The position numbers and the translations under genes were made by a program. Below are positions 18,249 through 27,098 of a DNA stretch of 64,000 nt, piece after piece. This stretch comes from Archangium minus. Lineage in GTDB: Bacteria > Myxococcota > Myxococcia > Myxococcales > Myxococcaceae. A model generated the notes under the pieces. That model did not search any database and was not told where the DNA came from. It saw only the letters and a program-made list of their open reading frames with translations. The stretch is from the NCBI RefSeq assembly GCF_044360475.1, contig NZ_CP043494.1, positions 5,332,001-5,396,000 on the forward strand, in the 5' to 3' direction. How positions within the stretch are numbered: position 1 is the first letter of the stretch; the number at the start of each line of letters is the position of its first letter.

Positions 18249-19868
18249 ATGAAAGAGCAGAATGTGGACGTAGCCATCGTCGGTGGTGGCCCGGTGGGCC
18301 TCATGGCCGCCAATCTCCTGGGCTCATATGGCACCCGGGTGCTGGTGCTCGAGCGCGAGTTATCCCCGCACACCTATCCTCGCGCGGTCGCACTGTATGA
18401 CGATGCGCTGCGCACATTTCAGGCCGTGGGGCTCGCCGAGAAACAGTGCTCACAGATGCTGTTCGGCGTCGGGATGGAGATCGTGTCCGGCTCGGGGCAG
18501 CTCCTCCTCGGAGTCAACCCCGCCGTGGCGACCATGCCCCTCGGCCACCCGTCGGGCGGGGCGATGCTCCAGCCCTTGCTGGAGGACAACCTCCGCCAGG
18601 GATTGAGCCGTTTCGAGCAGGTCGAGCTCCGCCAGGGTCATCGCGTGGACGGTGTTGAGCAGGATTCCGAGGGGGTCCGGCTGCGCGTCAGCGGAAACTC
18701 GGGGGAGAGCTACACCGTTCGAGCTCGCTATGTCCTGGGATGTGATGGGGGCAAGAGCTCACTTCGCGAGGCCTGCGGCATCGAGCTGGCGGGCTCCACT
18801 GTCGAGCAGCCCTGGCTCGTCATCGATACGCGGAGGTCGACGCAAGCGACCCCGAAGGCCCGGATTGTCGCCGATGCTGTCCGGCCGATGGTCTACATCC
18901 CCCTTCCGGATCGATACGAGCGCTGGGAGGTGCGGCTGCTGCGCGGAGAGACCCCGGAGCACTTCTCAACGGAGCAGCGCGTGCGTGAGCTCCTGTCCCC
19001 CTGGATGGGAGCCGAGCCGTACGAGCTTGTCCGGCACCGCGTGTACGTTCACCATTACCGGCTCGCGGAGCGCTTCCGTGATCGGCGCGTCTTCTTGCTG
19101 GGAGACGCAGCGCACCTGGTTCCTCCGTTCGGCGCCCAGGGCCTGTCCTCCGGAATCCGCGATGCGATGAACCTCGCCTGGAAGATCGCCCTGGTCGTGA
19201 AGGGGACGCTTCGCTCCGACGTGCTGGACAGCTACGAGGTGGAGCGTCGTGCGCAGATGCGTGAGACGATGCTCGGTGTGAGGATGATGAGCCTGGTCGT
19301 CTCAGCGAACCGCTTGTCGGCGCCTTTGCGAGACGGTTTCTTCGGGCTCCTGGGAGCCATTCCCTCCGTCCGCAAGAATCTCCACGAGGTAGACGGGCGG
19401 TTCCCCACCCGATTCCGCGATGGGCTCTTTCTTCGTGGCGGCGCCGCGGGCGACATGATGATCCAGCCCCGGGTACGGACGCAGAAGGGCGGAGAGGTGC
19501 TGCTCGACGAAGTGTTGGGCACCGGCTTCGCAGTGGTCGGGATGAACCGAGAACCGGTCGAGCTCATGAGCGAGTCCTCGAGGCGATTCTGGAAGGAGTT
19601 GGGCGCACGCTTCGTTCGGGTGGTGCCGGGAACGGATGCTTCCCGGGAGCACCACGGCGCGAAGGGAGCAAGCCTCGTGGCGGCGGATGCGAGTGGCGCT
19701 CTGACGAAGTGGTTCGCGGCCGGAGACGGGGACATGGTGATCGTTCGGCCGGACCGGTACGTGGCCGCGTTCTTCCGTGCGTCCCGCGCCGATGACGTGA
19801 CGGCGGAGCTCCAACGAATGCTGAGCGCTGGGCCGACGGGCTCGAGCCCCTCGGTCGCCCGCGCGTAG
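18249..19868 (+). CDS. FAD-dependent aromatic monooxygenase (MhpA/PheA-type)
   Basis: 539 aa. N-terminal FAD-binding GxGxxG (VAIVGGGPVGLMAANLL, about 8-24), the DG motif (YVLGCDGGKSSLREACG, about 161-177) and the GD motif (VFLLGDAAHLVPPFGAQGLS, about 282-301) identify a class A flavoprotein hydroxylase. The remaining about 150 residues match the C-terminal thioredoxin-like region of the 3-(3-hydroxyphenyl)propionate/phenol hydroxylase group. Such enzymes add OH ortho or para to an existing phenol using NAD(P)H and O2. As the last gene of the PKS operon it probably hydroxylates the aromatic ring made from the terminal modules; the 8-OH of a stigmatellin-type chromone would be a suitable site. 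A 114-bp gap with no gene separates it from the methyltransferase. Confidence 0.88.
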   Translation: MKEQNVDVAIVGGGPVGLMAANLLGSYGTRVLVLERELSPHTYPRAVALYDDALRTFQAVGLAEKQCSQMLFGVGMEIVSGSGQLLLGVNPAVATMPLGHPSGGAMLQPLLEDNLRQGLSRFEQVELRQGHRVDGVEQDSEGVRLRVSGNSGESYTVRARYVLGCDGGKSSLREACGIELAGSTVEQPWLVIDTRRSTQATPKARIVADAVRPMVYIPLPDRYERWEVRLLRGETPEHFSTEQRVRELLSPWMGAEPYELVRHRVYVHHYRLAERFRDRRVFLLGDAAHLVPPFGAQGLSSGIRDAMNLAWKIALVVKGTLRSDVLDSYEVERRAQMRETMLGVRMMSLVVSANRLSAPLRDGFFGLLGAIPSVRKNLHEVDGRFPTRFRDGLFLRGGAAGDMMIQPRVRTQKGGEVLLDEVLGTGFAVVGMNREPVELMSESSRRFWKELGARFVRVVPGTDASREHHGAKGASLVAADASGALTKWFAAGDGDMVIVRPDRYVAAFFRASRADDVTAELQRMLSAGPTGSSPSVARA

Positions 19869-19895
19869 CTCGGCGCCGTCAGGGAGCCAACGACT

Positions 19896-19915
19896 GAAGA
19901 GGCCGCGGAGGGCCT
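19896..19915 (+). terminator. Hairpin after the PKS operon
   Basis: A perfect 7-bp stem AGAGGCC/GGCCTCT with a 6-base loop begins 27 bases after the monooxygenase stop. No T run follows, so it may only weaken read-through. Confidence 0.4.
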
Positions 19916-20226
19916 CTCGTGAGGTCCCTCTCCCCGCCACTGTCCCGCCGTAAAAACTGTCAGGGAGAAGGCACGCACCAGTTCTGGACGGAATCGGGTG
20001 GCCATCTACTCCCTGGGGGAGGGACGGCAGGGGCAGAGCCGGAAGAGGGCACCTGCCAACGGAACTGTTGGACAATGGCCTGCGTCCCCGGGTCCATGGC
20101 TGGATGCGGCGAGCATTGTCACTCATCGGGCTTCCCCCGTGAGGTGCTCCGATGACCTTCCGGAAAGCCTGGGTGCTACTTCCACCGCTGAGCAAGCGGT
20201 GAAGCGGCGGGGAGCGGTGGAACGAC
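19916..20226. other. Intergenic region, no gene seen
   Basis: About 310 bases between the PKS operon and the DUF4386-like gene. Frames that are open here have no start/ribosome site or recognisable protein. It presumably holds the promoter of the downstream gene, but I see no clear -35/-10 pair. Confidence 0.5.
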
Positions 20227-20934
20227 ATGAGCATGGACGCCTCGTGGAAGCCTCTCTTCAGGGTGGGGGCGATGGCGAACGTCGCCGTGCTCGTGCTCGT
20301 TCCGATCCAGATCGTCCTCTACGTGCTCTGGCCGCCGCCGAGCACGGTGCTCGATTGGTTCACGCTTTTCCAGGCCCATGGCCTCATCGGGCTCATGGGC
20401 ATGGACGTCCTGCTGATTGTCGGCAATGTTCTCATGGCCCTCATCTATCTCGCCCTCTACGCCGCGCTCCGAGGTGCGAGTCCATCCCTCATGACCCTCG
20501 CAGTGGCCCTGGAGTTCGTGGCGATAGCGACATACTTTGGCTCGAATACGGCGTTCGAGATGCTCTCCCTCAGCAAGCAATACGCAGCCGCGGCGACAGA
20601 GGTGCAGAGGGGGGCGATCCTGGCCGCGGGCCATGCGATGGTCACGAGCTGGAAGCAGGGGAGCGCGTTCAATGTGAGCTACGTGCTGGGTGCCATCGCC
20701 ACGTTGCTCACCTCGGCGGCCATGCTGCGGAGCCAGGAGTTCGGCCGGGTGACGGCCTACGTCGGACTGGTGTTCGGCGTGCTCAGTCTGGTTCCAGCCT
20801 CCGCGGGGAAGCCTGGTATCATCTTCTCGCTCATCTCCTTGGTTCCCATGTGGATATGGCTGGTATTGATTGCCCAGAGGCTCTTCCAGCTTGGGCGCGG
20901 CGCAGCGCTTCGAGGGCGCGCCGAGGTGAAGTAG
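20227..20934 (+). CDS. DUF4386-like integral membrane protein
   Basis: 235 aa. Six or seven hydrophobic helices (about 16-36, 52-78, 88-106, 140-160, 170-190, 195-220) with short loops and a basic C-terminus. The spacing and the GxxMAxxxxL-like pattern of the first helix resemble DUF4386 proteins, whose function is unknown. No catalytic motif. It follows the PKS operon on the same strand after 358 bases but nothing ties it to the polyketide; it faces the convergent chaperone operon. Confidence 0.7.
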   Translation: MSMDASWKPLFRVGAMANVAVLVLVPIQIVLYVLWPPPSTVLDWFTLFQAHGLIGLMGMDVLLIVGNVLMALIYLALYAALRGASPSLMTLAVALEFVAIATYFGSNTAFEMLSLSKQYAAAATEVQRGAILAAGHAMVTSWKQGSAFNVSYVLGAIATLLTSAAMLRSQEFGRVTAYVGLVFGVLSLVPASAGKPGIIFSLISLVPMWIWLVLIAQRLFQLGRGAALRGRAEVK

Positions 20935-20981
20935 AATCACCGTCGTTGAGAGGGCTGGAGTGGGCCGCGCTCGGGTTGCCT

Positions 20982-21347
20982 CTAGGTTCTAAAAGCCCGG
21001 AGTGCCTCATCCCAGCTCATCCGGGAGCACCGCTCCACCCACCGCGCCACGGTCTCCGCTCCCGCTCGCGCGGCCAACGCCACCACGGCGGCCTTCTCAA
21101 GTGGTGCATCGAAACGCTCGCGCGCGTCCCTGGCCAGCGTCTGCACGTCCACGGGGCTGGTCAGGTACGCCACCGCCAGGCCTCCCGGTCGTGTGAGCGC
21201 CTCGTAGGCACGGCGCAACCGCTGGAACCCCTCCTGATCCTGGTGAGGTGGGTGCCGCGCCAGCGCGGCGAAGTATGCGCTCTTGACGGCGACCGGGTCC
21301 ATCGTAGGCGCCAACCCCAATACTGCGAACGGCTCTTCGGGCGTCAT
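20982..21347 (-). CDS. J-domain-like protein (degenerate HPD)
   Basis: 121 aa. I placed the start at ATG 21347, one base after the stop of the upstream gene; a longer open frame exists but its N-terminus is low-complexity Arg-rich. Residues 1-55 follow the J-domain pattern: a short helix with PFAVLGL, helix II VAVKSAYFAALARHPP, and helix III FQRLRRAYEALTRP. The invariant HPD that triggers Hsp70 ATPase reads HPPHQD, so stimulation of Hsp70 may be altered. The C-terminal half is helical and unassigned. Last gene of a chaperone operon with its own Hsp70 and GrpE-like protein, which supports the co-chaperone call. Confidence 0.75.
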   Translation of the reverse strand: MTPEEPFAVLGLAPTMDPVAVKSAYFAALARHPPHQDQEGFQRLRRAYEALTRPGGLAVAYLTSPVDVQTLARDARERFDAPLEKAAVVALAARAGAETVARWVERCSRMSWDEALRAFRT

Positions 21348-21348
21348 A

Positions 21349-23373
21349 TCAGCTGCTCTCCTCCCCTTCCTCCGGAGAGACAGCCTTTGGGGGGCTTCTC
21401 TCGGACTCCTTCCGTGGCGCCGTGCCCTTCGCCGCGGGCTTCTTCTTCGAGCGTGACGCACGGCGCGCCGGGGTGCTCGCGGCCTTCTTCTTCCGCGAAG
21501 CCCCGCGCTTGCGCAGCCGGAACCCATGCTTGTGCGCCAACGCCCGCGCCTGCTCCACCACCGGGGAATGGAGCGCGGGTAATTGCTCCGCCAGGGCCCG
21601 CATGAAGGCCTCCATCACCGGGTGGAGGTACTTGCAAGGGGTGTTCATCCTCTCGGCGGCCACCACCGCCTCGGCGAGCGCCTGCACATGGGCGGCGCGG
21701 CGCTCCAGCCAGCGTTCCAGAATGCGCCTGGCGAGCGCCTCCCGGCCAGAGAGCTCCATTGTCCGGATCGCCTCGATATGCCCCGTGTTCCCAGGATGGG
21801 CCTCCAGGTACCGCACGGCGGCATCCCAGGCCTCGGCATCCGAGGAAGCCTGGCGCACCGCCTCCTCGAGGAACTCCACCTGGTAGGTCAGTACCCTGGG
21901 CGCGAACCGGCGCCAGATGCGCAGGCCGTCCCCGGTCAGCTTCATCAAGGAGTAGGCCTGCTCCATCGCCCCCTCCAGCTCCATCAGCATCCGCTCCGCA
22001 TCCTCTATGTTCCGCGCGCCGCGCAGCAGCCGCTCCAACTGTCGTCCGCCCTGCTTCATCCGGCTGCGGTCCAGCAGGATACGAACGGCTTCGCTGAGTT
22101 CCCTCCGGAGCTCCTCGCTCGCGCCCTCCCAGCAGACATCCACCCATGACTCGACCAGGTCCGGTGCGCAGGTAGAGGCCACGCACTCGATCAACTCCAT
22201 ACGCTCAGAGGGGGCGGCCCCACCCAGCCAGGACAGCAGGGAAGAGGACTCCGTGGCGACCAGCCGGCCCAAGCCCTCCTGGAGCCACCCGGGTGCGTTT
22301 GGAGCCTCGGGGTTCTGCTCGCACCAGGCCAAGAATGCCCGCGCCCAGAGGGGCGCGTTCGCGGTCCGGGTCAGCAATTCCTGGTAGAGGCCCAGCGCCC
22401 GCGGCAGGGCCGCCCCCTCGAAGCGGAGCCCGGACACTGCCTGCACCACCCAGGCCTGGGCCGACGGTTGGAGCGTCGCGGCCTGAGCCAGGGCGCAGAG
22501 GGGCTCGGCGTCCTCGATGCGCGAGACGACCGTCCGCGCGAGCCCCGTGGCCACCACCCGCAGCGCCTGCAACGTGGGAGCGGACAGGGCCTCGGGGGCT
22601 CCTCCCTCACGCACCGCCCGGGCCAACAGCGAGGCTGGCTCCGAGAGAGCCGCGTGACCCTTGCCCTCCGCCGCCCGGAGCCACAGCTCTCGCGCCGCCA
22701 GCTGTCCCGCCAGCTCCCATACCGCCCGTGCTATCTCGGCGGGTGCCGCTCGGGCCCACGCCTCGGCGCGGCTGGCGAAGACGGGGAAGGGCTCGAGCGC
22801 GCAAAGCGCGAGGAGCGCCCCTTCCACCTCCTCCAGCGAGCGGGGCGGCGGCAGGGAGACCCGCTGGCTCTGCGGCTCGATTCCCAGGAGCGAATCCACC
22901 AGGGGCAGGCGATCGAGCGCCGGGGCGATGAGCTCGGGAGCGGGGCTTCCCTCGGAGGAGAGCCAGCCATCCATCGCCCCGGCCAGAAGGGGCGCATGCG
23001 CTCGCGCCGGGGCGCTGAGGGGTTGCCACAGCCTCCGTGCGCGCTCCCAATCGCGGGCGCGGCCCGTCGCCCATACCAGTGGCCAGTACGTGGCCCAGGC
23101 CTCCTCCGGAGTCGTGCCTCGCTCCACCAGGCCGGGCTCGGTGTCCACGCGCACGGCCAGGTTGCTGAGCGTCCTCCAGGAGCCGCGGCGGTGCTGCTCG
23201 CGGACGGCCTGCCGGAAGAGGTCGGCGGCGCTGGGGAGCAGCTCCTCCCTCAGCGGTGGCGGCAGCCGGAGTAGCGCGGACAGCATCCCCTCCAGGTCCC
23301 CCCGCTTCTGGTACTTCCGGGCCTCCTCCAGCCACTGGCGGTGCTGGCGCCCGGTGCGGTCGTGCTTCACCAT
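21349..23373 (-). CDS. Large helical protein of unknown function in Hsp70 operon
   Basis: 674 aa, almost entirely alpha-helical with many Leu/Ala/Arg-rich pairs, suggestive of TPR- or HEAT-like repeats although no repeat matches a clean consensus. It has no signal peptide, membrane segment or catalytic motif that I recognise. The last about 65 residues are a Lys/Arg/Ser/Pro-rich tail (RKRGASRKKKAAS and similar) that could bind nucleic acid or another polyanion. It starts three bases after the Hsp70 stop and is followed within one base by the J-like gene, so it is probably a client, adaptor or scaffold of this dedicated chaperone set. Confidence 0.6.
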   Translation of the reverse strand: MVKHDRTGRQHRQWLEEARKYQKRGDLEGMLSALLRLPPPLREELLPSAADLFRQAVREQHRRGSWRTLSNLAVRVDTEPGLVERGTTPEEAWATYWPLVWATGRARDWERARRLWQPLSAPARAHAPLLAGAMDGWLSSEGSPAPELIAPALDRLPLVDSLLGIEPQSQRVSLPPPRSLEEVEGALLALCALEPFPVFASRAEAWARAAPAEIARAVWELAGQLAARELWLRAAEGKGHAALSEPASLLARAVREGGAPEALSAPTLQALRVVATGLARTVVSRIEDAEPLCALAQAATLQPSAQAWVVQAVSGLRFEGAALPRALGLYQELLTRTANAPLWARAFLAWCEQNPEAPNAPGWLQEGLGRLVATESSSLLSWLGGAAPSERMELIECVASTCAPDLVESWVDVCWEGASEELRRELSEAVRILLDRSRMKQGGRQLERLLRGARNIEDAERMLMELEGAMEQAYSLMKLTGDGLRIWRRFAPRVLTYQVEFLEEAVRQASSDAEAWDAAVRYLEAHPGNTGHIEAIRTMELSGREALARRILERWLERRAAHVQALAEAVVAAERMNTPCKYLHPVMEAFMRALAEQLPALHSPVVEQARALAHKHGFRLRKRGASRKKKAASTPARRASRSKKKPAAKGTAPRKESERSPPKAVSPEEGEESS

Positions 23374-23376
23374 GGC

Positions 23377-25056
23377 TCAGGGCTCCGGGGGTCCCGACCC
23401 GTGTTCGAGATTGAGGAAGAAATCCAGGAGCGCCTCCTCCGCGCGCTCGCGCGCTTCGCCCTGGGTCTGCGCGTACTGGTCGAGAAGCCGCTTCAGCTCG
23501 GCGCGGGGCTCGGGAGGGAGTCGCTCGAGCAGGGCGTGCCCCTTGCGCTCCACCGCGCTCTGCCCCGGCGCCAGGGCCGGGACGGCCTTGCCCACGTCCG
23601 CCACCGAGAGGGCCACCGTCTTGGCGTTCGTCGTGCCGGGCTGGCTGACGGAGACCTTCACCACCCCGTTGAGATCGTAGGCGAACTCCACCCGCACCGG
23701 TGAGTTCGCGGGCCGGGGCTCAAGAGGGAACTCGAAGGCCCCCACCCGCGTGTTCTCCGAGGTTCGACGCGACTCGCCCTGAAACACCTCTACCTGGATG
23801 CGCTCCTGCTCGGGCACCAAGGTGTAGAACTCTTCCACCTTCGTTGTCGGCAACACCGTGTTGCGGCGGAGGACCGGGGCAAAGGTATCCGGTGTGGCGC
23901 TCCCGAAGTCGTCCTCTCCGACGACGCGCACGCCCAGGCTATGCGACGCCACATCCACGAGGATGCGTCCTACAGGCTCGCCGGACAACATGCCGGCCTG
24001 GATGGCCGCGCCCAGCCCCACGGCCAGGTCTGGATCCACTTCCTCATGGATGTCTACTCCGAATGCCTCCTCCAGCATCTGGCGGACCCGGGGAATCCGC
24101 GTCGAGCCTCCCACCAGGCAAATCTTGGACAGCGACTGCCCCTCGAGCCGGGCCTCCGCCAGGGCCTGGCGGGTCAGGGCCACGGTGGACTCGAGCAGCG
24201 GCTCGATGAGCTCCTCGAAGACGCGCCGCCGCACCTCCAGCTCGAGGTGGATGGGCCTGCCTTGCGCCAGGGTGAGGAACTCCTCCTTCACGTGCACGGA
24301 GATGTCCGCGGACAGACGGATCTTCGTCTCCTCGGCCAGCTGGCGCAGGCGCGCCATGGCGCGCACGTCCTCGCGAGGCTCCACGCCCTGCTTCTTGAGC
24401 TCCTCGAGGAAGAGCTGAACGAGCTTGTCGTCGAAGTCGTCCCCGCCCAGGTGGGTGTTGCCCGCGGTGGAGCGCACCTCGCGTACTCCCTGGAACACCT
24501 CGAGCACCGACACGTCGAACGTGCCGCCCCCCAGGTCGTAGACGAGAAGGATCTCGGGCTCGGCCACACGGAGGGCCTCGGGATGCAGCACGCGCTCATA
24601 CAGGAGCGAGGCGCTGGTGGGCTCATTGAGCAGCCGCAACACGTGCAGCCCCGCGCGCTGGCCAGCCTCGAGGGTTGCGCGGCGCTGGGCGTCATCGAAG
24701 TAGGCGGGCACGGTTATGACCACGTCATGCACGGGGACGCCGGTGGCCTTCTCAGCACCTTGCTTGAGCGCGGACAGGATTTCGGCGGAGACCTCCTCGG
24801 GAGACACCTCGCGCCCGGCGATGGAGTAGCGGTGGAGCGTCCCCATCTTGCGCTTGGCCGAGCGGATGCACCGCTCGGGCCTCAGCATCTCGAGGTTGCG
24901 CGCCTCGCGCCCCACGACGACACGATTGTCCTCATAGAGGACCACCGAGGGGACGATGCGACTGCCTTCCACTGGCACGGCCACCGGGCGGCCCTCCACC
25001 AGGTGGGCGATGACAGAGTTGGTCGTACCCAGATCGATTCCAAAGACATGGCTCAA
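23377..25056 (-). CDS. Hsp70 (DnaK-family) chaperone, short form
   Basis: 559 aa against about 600-640 for DnaK. ATPase signatures are clear: FGIDLGTTNSV (5-15), VYDLGGGTFDVSVLEV (about 172-187) and the third Hsp70 signature region ICLVGGSTRIPRVRQML (about 314-330). The substrate-binding beta domain (about 370-480) is present with LGVRVVGED and the TFAPVLRRNTVLP stretch; the helical lid is short, ending near FFLNLEHGSG, with no acidic EEVD-like tail. It overlaps the GrpE-like gene by ATGA. A Hsp70 with its own exchange factor and J-like protein, apart from dnaK itself, suggests a specialised client such as the 674-aa neighbour. No CIRCE element was seen upstream. Confidence 0.93.
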   Translation of the reverse strand: MSHVFGIDLGTTNSVIAHLVEGRPVAVPVEGSRIVPSVVLYEDNRVVVGREARNLEMLRPERCIRSAKRKMGTLHRYSIAGREVSPEEVSAEILSALKQGAEKATGVPVHDVVITVPAYFDDAQRRATLEAGQRAGLHVLRLLNEPTSASLLYERVLHPEALRVAEPEILLVYDLGGGTFDVSVLEVFQGVREVRSTAGNTHLGGDDFDDKLVQLFLEELKKQGVEPREDVRAMARLRQLAEETKIRLSADISVHVKEEFLTLAQGRPIHLELEVRRRVFEELIEPLLESTVALTRQALAEARLEGQSLSKICLVGGSTRIPRVRQMLEEAFGVDIHEEVDPDLAVGLGAAIQAGMLSGEPVGRILVDVASHSLGVRVVGEDDFGSATPDTFAPVLRRNTVLPTTKVEEFYTLVPEQERIQVEVFQGESRRTSENTRVGAFEFPLEPRPANSPVRVEFAYDLNGVVKVSVSQPGTTNAKTVALSVADVGKAVPALAPGQSAVERKGHALLERLPPEPRAELKRLLDQYAQTQGEARERAEEALLDFFLNLEHGSGPPEP

Positions 25057-25622
25057 GGGGTATTCCTCACGATGATGGCTTCGCCCTCGCGAATGAGGCG
25101 CTCGCCCCGCAGGGCGGCGGCGCGAACCACGCGAGCAATGGCGCCCTCGGCGAAGCTGGGGTGGGGCTGCGTACCTACAATCCGGAACAGGCGCCCGTCA
25201 GGAATGTGACCGATGGACGCCAGGCGCGTGATCCCTGAGGAGGTCAGAAAGCGCTCGATTCGGGCCGCTACTCCCATGAGTCCCGATGCGAGCGCCGCAT
25301 CCGCCGCGACACGAGAGGCCTCTTCGAGCAGATCCAGGGCATCCAGGAGCTCGTCCCAGGGGGGCTCGCTCCTCGAAGAGTTGCCTGACGTCGCGCCGCG
25401 GAGAGAAGAGAGCGAGCCCCTTAGCTCCGCGAGCCCCCCTTCCAGCTTGCGCTCCAGATCCTCGACATGGAGGGCCAGACGGGCCTGGGCCCGGGAGGAC
25501 TTCTGGACGGCATCCAGAAGCAGGGTGCCCCAGGTGGGAGGCGACTCGGCAGGTCGTGTGGTCCCGGGGAGTCCGGGCACTCCTGAACGTCCAATGAACA
25601 GGCGTCTCAGCCAAGTGAACAT
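25053..25622 (-). CDS. GrpE-like nucleotide exchange factor
   Basis: 189 aa from ATG 25622 (MFTWLRRLF); an in-frame ATG at 25658 adds 12 residues and neither start has a good ribosome site. A coiled-coil stretch (SSRAQARLALHVEDLERKLE, about 50-70) is followed by a helical segment and a C-terminal beta domain ending with GAIARVVRAAALRGERLIREG then AIIVRN, which matches the end of GrpE, where a small beta wing contacts the Hsp70 ATPase. Overall identity to housekeeping GrpE appears low. First gene of the operon; its stop overlaps the Hsp70 start. Confidence 0.7.
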   Translation of the reverse strand: MFTWLRRLFIGRSGVPGLPGTTRPAESPPTWGTLLLDAVQKSSRAQARLALHVEDLERKLEGGLAELRGSLSSLRGATSGNSSRSEPPWDELLDALDLLEEASRVAADAALASGLMGVAARIERFLTSSGITRLASIGHIPDGRLFRIVGTQPHPSFAEGAIARVVRAAALRGERLIREGEAIIVRNTP

Positions 25623-25659
25623 CAAATTAACGCCGCTCGTTTCCGACCGGCGCTCCATA

Positions 25660-26597
25660 CAAAACAGAATCAGAGCCGCTGCTTCAGCTCACGCACCAAC
25701 GCTCGTGGCCGAGCCAGACAGCTCGCCTCAACGCGATGACTCCTCTCGCTCGCGCGGATGCGTCTCCCATTCATCTCTCGATACGGGCATTCCCGGGGCC
25801 TACTTCTCCCGTGGGACTCCATGGCATAACCTCGCCCGTCATGTCCAGTACTTCCTCCTCGCTTCTATCCCCCATGGGAAAGCCCTCGCCCATGTGCTGG
25901 CAGGTAAGGGATGTCTGTTGTTGAGCGTGAGACGGAGCGAAGCCGCATACCGCAGGGCCTCTCACTGGCGGCTACTTCCAATAGGGCGACCTACTCCGGC
26001 TTCTTTCTCGAAGTGGTGTTCACCCTCAACCTTCAACCAGAACTCGCCTTCCCTCTGAAGGACCACCTGGGGCGTCTCCCCTCTGGTCCACCCTATACGG
26101 TGGGTGCTCCGTCAGTACTCGCGTGCCACGGGCACCCCACACGGCCGCCTCCCTGCGGGCTACCGCCACGACTCGCTCACGGCCGGTGCCAATACCGAGG
26201 GCCGAGTTCCAGCAGGCCTTCCAGCAGCTCGCTCGCGACGTACGGCGACGAAGCCGGACGACTCATGGGTGGGCAGTTACCCTCCAGCGCCAAGGTGAAC
26301 GCCCAGACGGCGGGGCTGTTGTCACACGGGACACGTGTGCGGCCTGATGGGTGCGTCGGGGCCGGACCCCGGCGCGCGGCGTCCTTTCGAACGAAGAGCG
26401 GGAGGACGTCGCAGCGGGGGATGGGCAGGCAAGGGGGTCTCACCTCGACTGCCTGCATCCGTGCGTCGCGGGTAGTAGCGCCAAGCCGTGCACGCCCAGA
26501 ACCGCAGGCCAAGCCAACTTGGCCCGCCCCTCTGCGGGATGTAAGGGGAGGGGATGCAACGACAGGGGCGTAATCAAACGGACGTCCCCCGAACGCA
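25660..26597. other. Unassigned region next to selC island
   Basis: About 940 bases between the chaperone operon and the left end of the selC island. Open frames exist on both strands (for example 25911-26573 +) but they lack a ribosome site, are rich in Arg/Pro/Ser and resemble nothing I recognise. GC is somewhat lower and third-position bias is poor, so this looks non-coding or decayed. Confidence 0.5.
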
Positions 26598-26662
26598 TCG
26601 GTAGGACAGAGGAATCGAACCTCCCAGGGACATGTCTCCATGCCCCCCCACCGGTTTTGAAG
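26598..26662 (-). repeat. attachment-site copy: 3' half of tRNA-Sec
   Basis: 65 bases match 30424-30487 except for one extra C in a C run (7 against 6). The copy begins in the anticodon loop (TTCAAA on the minus strand) and runs to the tRNA 3' end, the usual crossover segment of tRNA-targeting tyrosine recombinases. It marks the far end of the inserted element. Confidence 0.9.
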
Positions 26663-26760
26663 CCCCTCCGCCCGGATCGGCGGGGTCCTCGTGGGGGTCG
26701 GCTCCCCTCTGGAGCACGGTGGGCGGCGCGTCCGTGGAGGTCCACCCGCGTCCGTTCATC

Positions 26761-26780
26761 TTGGGTACGATTTGGGTACG
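26761..26780 (+). repeat. Left-end direct repeats, possible integrase arm sites
   Basis: TTGGGTACG occurs at 26761-26769 and again at 26772-26780, an 11-base period, 98 bases inside the left att copy. Similar spacing is found at the other end. Confidence 0.5.
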
Positions 26781-27098
26781 CAGCGGCTGCATGTCCCCGT
26801 GGTTTCTTCTGGAGACCAGCTTCGAGCCGATGAAGCGCAGGAGCGACGAGAGCCAGACCAGGGCGTAGGCGATGGGAGGGCGTTGGCCGGACGCGATCTT
26901 CGCTACCTCGTTCCAGTCATCGGACAACTGCCCCACCGTCAGCTCGGACTCGGGAGGAGGGGAGTACACCGAATACAGCCGCTTCTCCGGGATGTTCCAG
27001 TAGAAGTCCTTCGGTGAGGTCGATCTCCGTGCGGCCTGTCCGCTCCAGGTGATCGAACAAGGCATCTGCCGCCTGTCGTAGGTCGGAAAGCTGGATCC

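Noticed and set aside
19998..21605. 535-codon + frame over the DUF4386 gene and the chaperone operon
   Set aside because: It is Arg/His/Pro-rich shadow sequence in the wrong frame of two real genes.
25660..26597. Retron or group II intron next to the island
   Set aside because: No reverse transcriptase motif and no recognisable msr/msd or intron-end structure could be found.
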